Source of the DNA: Caulobacteraceae bacterium UBA5005
Lineage (GTDB): Bacteria > Pseudomonadota > Alphaproteobacteria > Caulobacterales > Caulobacteraceae
Assembly: GCA_002398405.1 (NCBI GenBank)
Contig: DGYN01000102.1
Location: forward strand, 16,477 to 35,993
Reading direction: 5' to 3'
Length of the DNA stretch: 19,517 nt
The notes under the pieces were generated by a model that was not told the DNA's origin, made no database searches, and worked only from the letters and a program-made list of their open reading frames with translations. The stretch's first letter is position 1. Every line of letters starts with the position of its first letter. Below are positions 1-5,991 of this stretch, in pieces. The position numbers and the translations under genes were made by a program.

Positions 1-671
<671 letters not shown>

Positions 672-736
672 GGGATGATCCTTATTCTCTGAGAAATGTG
701 CGGGCTCTATAGCGGCGGGAGGGGCGAAGGGCAACA

Positions 737-762
737 ATCACATAAAGACATCTTTATGTGAT
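737..762. promoter_or_regulatory. 26-bp palindrome upstream of ahcY, SahR-like operator
   Basis: The half-sites ATCACATAAAGA and TCTTTATGTGAT are perfect inverted copies around a two-base centre that does not pair. The site is AT-rich in a GC-rich setting and lies about 65 bp upstream of the ahcY start. From memory, ATAAAGAT-N-ATCTTTAT palindromes precede SAM/SAH-cycle genes in alphaproteobacteria and are assigned to the ArsR-family regulator SahR. The palindrome is seen directly; the regulator is inferred. Confidence 0.55.
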
Positions 763-771
763 GCGCTAAAA

Positions 772-893
772 TGACCGTCACCCCCGGACTTGTTCCGGGG
801 GCCGGAAGATGGCCCAAGCTCTGCGGTTGAACGCTATCGCGATCTGAGAGGCTTCACGTCCGGCCCCCGGAACAAGTCCGGGGGCGACGGTCA
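772..893. repeat. Intergenic REP-like doublet, family A (CCCCCGGACTTGTTCCGGGGG core)
   Basis: Two arms, 772-806 and 859-893, are inverted copies of each other with about 34 of 35 bases matching. Each arm can also fold by itself: CCCCCGGA pairs with TCCGGGGG around a short loop. A second, more diverged copy of the same element lies at 16421-16536. The right arm ends in TCA, which is the complement of the TGA stop codon of the adjacent minus-strand hydrolase gene. The central 52 bases show no gene. Confidence 0.85.
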
Positions 894-2321
894 TTGGGGC
901 CAGGTCCGCCCCGCCGCGTCCAGCATCCCCGCTCGGTCCTCCGCCAGCAAAAACCCCTGGTCGATCAGGCGGTCGAGGGCGGCGGTATAGTCCTTCAGCC
1001 AGCCTTCCTTTGATCCGTAGAGATTGGTCAGCAGGGGAAGTGGGGTGGGCGCAAAGCCCCCGAAGTTGCCGCAGGTTTCCGAGATCGAGGTGGTCACCGC
1101 CGGCGACAGGGCGGCCGGATCGGCCTGGCCCAGAGGCGCGACGGCCTCGGGAAACCGCACGCCGCCTCTTGGCCAGCCCCGGTCGGTCGCCGGGACGCGG
1201 ACGTTGAAGCCCGGCAGGGCGTTGAACCCCGGCGAGGGCGGCGGCGCGCCGGTGAGGACGAAGGGCGCCGACGGCGGCAGGTCCTTGGCCCCCTGGGCGG
1301 CGCGGACCCCGATGGCCTTTTCCATGCTAAGCACGATGGCGCGCATATAGGGCGCATAGCGCACCGTGTTGATCCCCGCCTCCCCGCCGCCGCAGCGCGC
1401 GGCCCCCTGCGGTGTCGCCACTGCGTGGGGCGATGGGAAGTCGTAGCGGCGGAAGCGCGGACCGGAAAAGTCCGTCGAGGTCAGGCCCGCGCGCAGGCGG
1501 TAGAAGTCGGTGTAGTTGGCGATGTCGACGTAGAGCGGATCTGTCGCCGGGCGCTTGAGAAGCTCGGTCCGGGAAAGCGGCGGACCATTGGGCTCGACAT
1601 ACGGGGTTTGAGGCACGTTGCGCGCCGCTCCAAGCTGGTTGATGGCCAGCCAGTTGCCGATGCCGTCGACGGCGATGGCCGCATCGAAGACGCCGCGGTT
1701 GCTGGCCGGGTCGACGTTGAAGCCCTCGGCGATCAGGGTGTTCACCGTCCAGGCGCTCTGCGAGATGCCGCCGATCATCAGCTTGGCGTGGGCCGGTGGG
1801 ACAAAGCCGCCACTGATCGCCGGGGCCTGCCGAGCGCGGCCGCCTAGCCAGCGGCCGAAATCGCGCAGGATAACGAGGCCCAGGCCCTGGGCGGTTTGCG
1901 GAACGCCGGCCGAGATGCCGGTCTGCCACTGGACCCGGGCGTAGGACGTCTTGTGGGTCTGGAGGAAGCCGCCAAGGGCGCCCTGGCTGATGGCCGAGCC
2001 GCGGTTTTCGGTATCGAGATAGAGGACCTCGTTGGCCGGCTGGCCCTCACCGGGGGCGATGATCTCGAAATTGGAGGCCCACTCCACCTGGCCGGCGGCG
2101 TTCTTCGGCAGGGCGGCGATCCCCACCACGGCCTCGCGCGGATCGGCGATCCCGCGCACGGTCCCGCTGATCTTCACATAGGCGACGCCGTCATAGGCGC
2201 GGTCGGGCGCCACGGCCTTGACCTCGACGGCGGTGACGCGGGAAGCGAGTTGCGCCGGCTGGGCGGCGGCGGGGGCGGTGAGCCCCAAAGCCGCCAGAAG
2301 AAGCAAAATCAAACGACGCAT
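891..2321 (-). CDS. Secreted alpha/beta hydrolase domain protein (Abhydrolase_10-like)
   Basis: The 476-residue protein begins with a typical Sec signal peptide (MRRLILLLLAALGLTAPAAA, cleavage near residue 20), so it acts in the periplasm or outside. The body resembles the large alpha/beta hydrolase family common in Caulobacterales (Abhydrolase_10, PF20091 from memory): an N-terminal beta region, a GFLQTHKTSYARVQWQTGISAG block near 118-139, and a nucleophile-elbow candidate GGISQSAW at 184-191 with Ser187. The substrate is unknown; esterase or lipase-type activity is an inference. The ATG at 2321 has GGAGGGCGG just upstream. It is divergent from bioB with a 77-bp shared upstream region. The TGA stop falls in the last bases of the family A repeat. 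Confidence 0.8.
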   Translation of the reverse strand: MRRLILLLLAALGLTAPAAAQPAQLASRVTAVEVKAVAPDRAYDGVAYVKISGTVRGIADPREAVVGIAALPKNAAGQVEWASNFEIIAPGEGQPANEVLYLDTENRGSAISQGALGGFLQTHKTSYARVQWQTGISAGVPQTAQGLGLVILRDFGRWLGGRARQAPAISGGFVPPAHAKLMIGGISQSAWTVNTLIAEGFNVDPASNRGVFDAAIAVDGIGNWLAINQLGAARNVPQTPYVEPNGPPLSRTELLKRPATDPLYVDIANYTDFYRLRAGLTSTDFSGPRFRRYDFPSPHAVATPQGAARCGGGEAGINTVRYAPYMRAIVLSMEKAIGVRAAQGAKDLPPSAPFVLTGAPPPSPGFNALPGFNVRVPATDRGWPRGGVRFPEAVAPLGQADPAALSPAVTTSISETCGNFGGFAPTPLPLLTNLYGSKEGWLKDYTAALDRLIDQGFLLAEDRAGMLDAAGRTWPQ

Positions 2322-2386
2322 ATCCGCCCTCCCAGACCGGTGGAGTTTAGCGTCGCGCGCTGCTAGAGCGGAGGCAATAGTTTCTG

Positions 2387-2398
2387 GGGAGCGCTCCC
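2387..2398. promoter_or_regulatory. 12-bp perfect palindrome covering the bioB ribosome binding site
   Basis: GGGAGCGCTCCC ends one base before the bioB ATG and contains its GGAG Shine-Dalgarno core, seven bases from the start. It could hide the ribosome binding site in a hairpin or act as a DNA site. It does not match the BioR box (TTATMKATAA) or a BirA operator as I recall them. Confidence 0.3.
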
Positions 2399-3391
2399 AT
2401 GCCCTTCGACAATCCGGCCCCGCGCGATTTCGCGATCCCGCGCCACGATTGGACCTTGGAAGAGGTCGAGGCCCTGTTCGAGCTTCCCTTCACCGAACTG
2501 GTGTTCCGGGCCGCCGAGGTTCATCGCCGCCATTTCGATCCGTCGGAGGTGCAGATCTCGCAGCTGTTGTCGGTCAAGACCGGCGGCTGCGCCGAGAACT
2601 GCGGCTATTGCAGCCAGTCGCAGGCTTTTGACACTGGCGTCGACGCCACCAAGCTGATGGAGGTCCAGCGGGTGCTGGCCGACGCGGCGGCGGCCAAGGC
2701 CGGCGGGGCGCAGCGCTTCTGCATGGGCGCGGCCTGGCGCAACCTGAAGGACCGCGACCTTCCCAAGGTCACCGCCATGATCAGCGGCGTCAAAGCCATG
2801 GGTATGGAGACCTGCGTAACGCTCGGCATGCTTGAGCCGCACCAAGCGGTGGCGCTCAAGGAAGCTGGCCTCGACTACTACAACCACAATCTCGATACGG
2901 GCCCCGAGTATTACGACAAGGTCGTCACCACGCGGACCTATCAGGACCGGCTGGACACCCTGGCGCACGTCAAGGCGGCGGGCCTCAACACCTGCTGCGG
3001 CGGCATCGTCTCCATGGGCGAGACGCGGCGCGACCGGGCGGGCTTGCTTCATGCCCTGGCGACCCTCCCCCACCATCCCGACAGCCTGCCGATCAACGAC
3101 CTGATGCCGGTGCCGGGAACGCCCTTGGGAGGCAGCAAGTCCGTCGGCGCCATCGAATTCGTCCGCATGATCGCCGTGGCGCGTCTGGTGTGCCCCAAGG
3201 CCGTGGTGCGCCTCTCCGCCGGTCGTGATCACATGAGCCGCGAGCTGCAGGCCCTGTGCTTCCTGGCCGGCGCCAATTCGATCTTCGTCGGCAATGTGCT
3301 GCTCACCACGCCCAACCCCGAAGAGAGCGAGGACGCGGCCCTGTTCGCGGACCTGGGTCTTCGACCCATGACCATGGGCGCTGCGCAGTAG
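2399..3391 (+). CDS. bioB: Biotin synthase (radical SAM)
   Basis: BioB inserts sulfur into dethiobiotin, the last step of biotin synthesis, using a 4Fe-4S radical SAM cluster and a sacrificial 2Fe-2S cluster. The radical SAM motif is CAENCGYC with Cys64, Cys68 and Cys71. Family blocks follow: FCMGAAWR, ETCVTLGML, YYNHNLDTGPEYY, CCGGIVSMGE, and NDLMPVPGTPL before VRLSAGRDHMSRELQ, then AGANSIFVGNVLLTT. The length of 330 residues is normal. The start ATG at 2399 has GGGGAG seven bases upstream. No bioA, bioD or bioF gene is in the window, so bioB stands apart from a biotin operon here. A small lipoprotein gene follows nine bases after its stop and is probably cotranscribed. Confidence 0.97.
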   Translation: MPFDNPAPRDFAIPRHDWTLEEVEALFELPFTELVFRAAEVHRRHFDPSEVQISQLLSVKTGGCAENCGYCSQSQAFDTGVDATKLMEVQRVLADAAAAKAGGAQRFCMGAAWRNLKDRDLPKVTAMISGVKAMGMETCVTLGMLEPHQAVALKEAGLDYYNHNLDTGPEYYDKVVTTRTYQDRLDTLAHVKAAGLNTCCGGIVSMGETRRDRAGLLHALATLPHHPDSLPINDLMPVPGTPLGGSKSVGAIEFVRMIAVARLVCPKAVVRLSAGRDHMSRELQALCFLAGANSIFVGNVLLTTPNPEESEDAALFADLGLRPMTMGAAQ

Positions 3392-3400
3392 GCGCAGGTG

Positions 3401-3790
3401 ATGCGCCCTTTCCTCCTGGCCGCCGCCGCCCTGCTGGTCTCGTCCTGCGACGGCCGGGCCCCCGCACCTACCCTGCCGGCCAAGGTCGCTCCGACGGAGA
3501 TCATCCGCGAGCCGGTCTGGACCCGCCGGCCGACGCCGGCCGAGATCGAGGCGCTGCGCCCCAAGCAAGCCGCCGGCTTCAAGCTCTCCGCCGTCGCCAA
3601 TCTTTGGTGCGTGGCCCGCGCCGACGGGACCCTGGCCGACTGCCAGATCGACTGGCAGGACCCGCCGGGGATGGGCTTTGGCGAGGCGGCGTTGACGGGC
3701 GCGCCGCTCTACCAGATCGCGGCGACCGACAAGCTTGGTCCGGTCGAGGGCCGCCCCGTCGAGGTGCGGTTCAGCTGGAAGGCGCGCTAG
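3401..3790 (+). CDS. Small lipoprotein with TonB C-terminal-like domain
   Basis: The 129-residue protein starts with a lipoprotein signal peptide; the lipobox VSSC places the lipidated cysteine at residue 16, followed by Asp, which in E. coli would retain it at the inner membrane. The C-terminal half (about 60-129) has the pattern of a TonB C-terminal domain, as in many Caulobacterales TonB-like proteins: VANLWCVARADGTLADCQIDW, then GFGEAAL and a final VEVRFSWKAR strand. Two cysteines in that block may form a disulfide. There is no transmembrane anchor or proline-rich linker, so it is unlikely to be a classical energy transducer. The start could be ATG 3401 or the preceding GTG at 3398; ATG is preferred. 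It shares its stop tetranucleotide CTAG with the convergent DUF2442 gene. Confidence 0.72.
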   Translation: MRPFLLAAAALLVSSCDGRAPAPTLPAKVAPTEIIREPVWTRRPTPAEIEALRPKQAAGFKLSAVANLWCVARADGTLADCQIDWQDPPGMGFGEAALTGAPLYQIAATDKLGPVEGRPVEVRFSWKAR

Positions 3791-4179
3791 CCTACTGCGG
3801 TTGCCTGTTTCGGCCGCCCGCCACGCTTTCCGTTTTCGCGAGACGCCTTGGCCCTCGCCTCGCGGCGAGACCAATCGAGCGGCCCGAGGAATTCCTCCAA
3901 TAGGCGCGAGACCGTGTAGTCCGCATCGAGCCGCGGGAAACGGAGCGTGCTGCCAACGCCCTCAACGGTGACGCCGCCGAAATCCTCAGTCCGCGCCTCG
4001 GCAAGGCCATGCGCCCTTCGAGGATCGAAGGAGAAATCAAGCCCCGTATCGAGGCGCACGATCACGCGATGCGATCGCACGTCGAACTTCGCTGAGACAG
4101 CACGGGGAAGCGGGCGGCCCCGTTTGGCGTTCACGGCCCTCTTGAAGGTCGCTTGGTCCAGCACATTAAACTTCGCCAT
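3787..4179 (-). CDS. DUF2442 domain protein
   Basis: This 130-residue protein has the DUF2442 layout: a short beta-rich core around RVIVRLDTGLDFSFDPRRAHGL, then an FPRLDADYTVSRLLEEFLG segment that matches the family's usual 'lDxDisvxxLL' ending. The tail is strongly basic and Gly/Arg-rich (GKRGGRPK), of a kind often seen at the ends of small DNA-binding or antitoxin-like proteins. The ATG at 4179 lies inside the end of the DUF4160 gene, giving a 14-base overlap and probable translational coupling. An in-frame start at 4236 would overlap further and looks less likely. DUF4160/DUF2442 pairs recur in bacteria and have been proposed as toxin-antitoxin-like; no function is proven from sequence. 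Confidence 0.8.
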   Translation of the reverse strand: MAKFNVLDQATFKRAVNAKRGRPLPRAVSAKFDVRSHRVIVRLDTGLDFSFDPRRAHGLAEARTEDFGGVTVEGVGSTLRFPRLDADYTVSRLLEEFLGPLDWSRREARAKASRENGKRGGRPKQATAVG

Positions 4180-4420
4180 GAATCTCGTTCCAAATTCTGC
4201 AGCATTCGCCGAGTTGGCTCGCGATTTCCTCGCCAAGCTCGTTCAGGTGTTTCAACGTCCAATCGCCGTCCGCATCCCACAGCTCGACAGGGCCTTCCGG
4301 GCAGTTCAGCCGGTAGCGAGCCTCGCAGCCTTTGCCGAAAACGTGCACGTGGGCGGGCGGATGATCATTCGAATTCACGGCGACGCGGTAGCGGCGAGCG
4401 GTCGTGAAAACGGTGGCCAT
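4166..4420 (-). CDS. DUF4160 domain protein
   Basis: The 84-residue protein carries the family signature: a short lead, then NDHPPAHVHVFGKGCEARYRLN, followed by PVELWDADGDWTLKHLNELGEEIASQLGECCRIWNEI. The HPPAHVHV block with several histidines is the most conserved part of DUF4160. The gene opens the two-gene unit with DUF2442 and has lower GC and more AT-rich flanks than its neighbours. The upstream region (4421-4478) is AT-rich and probably holds the promoter. The pair is often discussed as a toxin-antitoxin-like module; which partner would be toxic cannot be read from the sequence. Confidence 0.85.
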   Translation of the reverse strand: MATVFTTARRYRVAVNSNDHPPAHVHVFGKGCEARYRLNCPEGPVELWDADGDWTLKHLNELGEEIASQLGECCRIWNEIHGEV

Positions 4421-4478
4421 GTAGGACTAATATCACAAAACCTAGATGAACCCTAGGTTATTAAACAGGGCGTTGACT

Positions 4479-4811
4479 TTACATGTCGATATCGAAGTTC
4501 ACCGCTGACGACGGCAGCTCACGTAAATATGGGCGAGCGAAATGACTGGTGCAGACGAAGCCCTGTGGCCGTTGGTGGGACGGCCCGTGATGCGCCGCGA
4601 AATAAGTCGTGTGTCTGCCCAACGGACAGCGGGGAAAAAGGGCCGACTGTGTGGAGAATTCCCGATATCCGCTTCTGGTGACCTCCGTCCTCGCCATGTC
4701 TGCGTGACGATAACTGTCCCAGAATCCGAGAGCGATTGCGGCGGGTAGAGCGACCGAGACAAAAACGGTCCGAGCAAGCAACGAAAAAGTTCGCGCCGGC
4801 TTCGAACTCAT
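4479..4811 (-). CDS. Small single-pass membrane protein at the end of the HPr operon
   Basis: I do not recognise a family. The 110-residue product has one hydrophobic segment near the N-terminus (about 8-29, LLARTVFVSVALPAAIALGFW) and a polar, His- and Arg-rich remainder with two cysteines (PRCPLGRHTTYFAAHH and GFVCTSHFARPYLRE). The domain after the membrane segment is probably periplasmic. Its ATG is two bases after the HPr stop codon and its Shine-Dalgarno GAGGAG lies in the last HPr codons, so translation is likely coupled to HPr. Base composition is less GC-rich than the operon above it, which suggests a later addition. Coupling makes it more likely to be real than its lack of recognised relatives would suggest. 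Confidence 0.55.
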   Translation of the reverse strand: MSSKPARTFSLLARTVFVSVALPAAIALGFWDSYRHADMARTEVTRSGYREFSTQSALFPRCPLGRHTTYFAAHHGPSHQRPQGFVCTSHFARPYLRELPSSAVNFDIDM

Positions 4812-4812
4812 C

Positions 4813-5085
4813 TTACCGCTCCTCGTCGAACCGCCCGGCCACCAGCCCCGCCAGCGCCTCGATGGCCGCTTCCGCGTCAGGCCCCTCCGCCTCGATCTCG
4901 ACGTCGCAGCCGATGCCGGCGGCGAGCATCATCAGGCCCATGATCGAGCGGGCGTCGACCATCTGGCCGTCCTTGCCGACGCGGACCTCGGCGTCAAAGG
5001 AGGCTGCAAGCTTGACGAACTTGGCGGAGGCCCTCGCGTGCAGGCCGCGCTCGTTGCAGATTGAGACCGTGCGCCTATGGATCAC
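4813..5085 (-). CDS. ptsH: HPr-family phosphocarrier protein
   Basis: HPr passes phosphate from enzyme I to EIIA proteins. The 90-residue protein has the active-site histidine in GLHARASAKF (His16) and the regulatory serine in ARSIMGLMML (Ser47), the site that HprK phosphorylates; hprK is in the same operon. The start is GTG at 5085, overlapping the EIIA stop as GTGA. There is no enzyme I gene or sugar permease in the window, so this looks like the regulatory phosphotransfer chain of alphaproteobacteria rather than a sugar uptake system. The family also includes NPr; the alphaproteobacterial protein works with EI-Ntr in the species studied. Confidence 0.95.
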   Translation of the reverse strand: MIHRRTVSICNERGLHARASAKFVKLAASFDAEVRVGKDGQMVDARSIMGLMMLAAGIGCDVEIEAEGPDAEAAIEALAGLVAGRFDEER

Positions 5086-5486
5086 TTCTCGCCCGCGAGC
5101 AGGTAGGAGGCGACGGAGATATATTTGCGCCCCGCCTCCTGGGCGCAGGCCACCGCACTCTGCAGGTCCTGGCGGGTGCGGACCGAGGCGAGCTTGATCA
5201 GCATCGGAAGGTTGAGGCCCGCGATCACCTCGGCATGGGTCTGTTCCATGACGCTGATGGCGAGGTTGGAGGGGGTGCCGCCGAACATGTCGGTGAGCAG
5301 GATGACGCCCTGGCCTTCATCGACGTCGGCGCAGGCCTTGAGGATGTCGCGGCGGCGCTTTTCCATGTCGTCTTCGGGGCCAATACAGATGGCGCGCACG
5401 CCGGCCTGCGGGCCGACGACGTGTTCCATGGCCAGAACGAACTCCTCGGCCAAGCGCCCGTGAGTAACGATCACGAGGCCGATCAT
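5082..5486 (-). CDS. PTS EIIA component, mannose (EIIA-Man/ManX-like) family
   Basis: The 134-residue cytoplasmic protein matches the EIIA-Man fold: IGLVIVTHGRLAEEF at the N-terminus with the phosphorylated His9, VILLTDMFGGTPSN in the middle, and VIAGLNLPMLIKLAS near 100-115. It would accept phosphate from HPr. No EIIB, EIIC or EIID partner is present, as is usual for the alphaproteobacterial hprK-EIIA-HPr cluster, so its output is probably regulatory (in related species it affects ChvG/ChvI, carbon or nitrogen control). The start ATG at 5486 follows an 82-bp gap after hprK that holds a hairpin. The gene overlaps HPr by four bases. Confidence 0.93.
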   Translation of the reverse strand: MIGLVIVTHGRLAEEFVLAMEHVVGPQAGVRAICIGPEDDMEKRRRDILKACADVDEGQGVILLTDMFGGTPSNLAISVMEQTHAEVIAGLNLPMLIKLASVRTRQDLQSAVACAQEAGRKYISVASYLLAGEK

Positions 5487-5516
5487 GCCTTACGCCCCAA
5501 GGGACTCATCTCCGTA

Positions 5517-5535
5517 CGCGGGAAGGGACCCCGCG
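5517..5535 (-). other. Hairpin in the hprK-EIIA gap
   Basis: CGCGGG and CCCGCG form a six-base-pair stem around a seven-base loop, about 30 bases upstream of the EIIA start. A separate ten-base palindrome, CCGTTAACGG, lies at 5557-5566. There is no run of T, so this is not a clear terminator; it may be a processing or attenuation point, or chance in a GC-rich gap. Confidence 0.25.
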
Positions 5536-5568
5536 CGAAAGGAAGGCTAGATACGCCCGTTAACGGCC

Positions 5569-5991
5569 TTATCCAAGAGCCATCAACCAGCGGCGGATTT
5601 TCGCGGGCGCCGAGGCCTCGAAGGCGTTTTGGCGCATCAGCGGAATCGCATGGCCCATCAGGTCCTTGGCCGCAGGTTCCGGCATCCGCTCGATGGCGGC
5701 GCCAGGGTCCAGGTCGACCACCAGGGCGACGGAAACATAGGGATGATACGGGGTGTCGATCACGCCCCTGCCCCGCGATTCGATCTTGCCGGCGAGCGGA
5801 TCGGGGGCGCGGCCATAGAGCCGGCCGCCGGAGGTCCAGAGCTGGGTCTGGTCGTCGGCCACCAGGGCAAAGCCGTGATCCATCATGCGCAGGCCAAGGT
5901 CGCTCTTGCCCGATCCGGAGGGGCCGGTAATCAGCACGCCCCGCCAGGCCGCTCCGTGGACCAGGGCCATCAGCCCGGCGTGCAGGATCAT
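5569..5991 (-). CDS. hprK: HPr kinase/phosphorylase, short alphaproteobacterial form
   Basis: HprK phosphorylates the regulatory serine of HPr with ATP and can reverse it. The 140-residue protein contains only the catalytic domain, as is usual in alphaproteobacteria; the N-terminal domain of Firmicutes HprK is absent. A Walker A motif GPSGSGKS lies at 23-30, a VADDQ segment at 44-48 supplies the catalytic Asp candidate, and ESRGRGVID at 71-79 corresponds to the HprK signature E-x-RGxG-[IV]. The start ATG at 5991 overlaps the chvG stop as ATGA. The Asp at the end of the signature, where Firmicutes proteins have Asn, is a small variation. Confidence 0.93.
   Translation of the reverse strand: MILHAGLMALVHGAAWRGVLITGPSGSGKSDLGLRMMDHGFALVADDQTQLWTSGGRLYGRAPDPLAGKIESRGRGVIDTPYHPYVSVALVVDLDPGAAIERMPEPAAKDLMGHAIPLMRQNAFEASAPAKIRRWLMALG

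Noticed and set aside
672..736. SAH or SAM-II riboswitch in the ahcY leader
   Set aside because: I could not find the conserved pairing of either class in this 65-base leader; the palindrome at 737-762 explains regulation more simply. A covariance-model scan would settle it.
2363..3874. 503-codon open frame on the minus strand opposite bioB
   Set aside because: It is an antisense shadow of bioB and the lipoprotein gene in GC-rich DNA. The product is low-complexity Arg/Gly/His-rich sequence with no domain.
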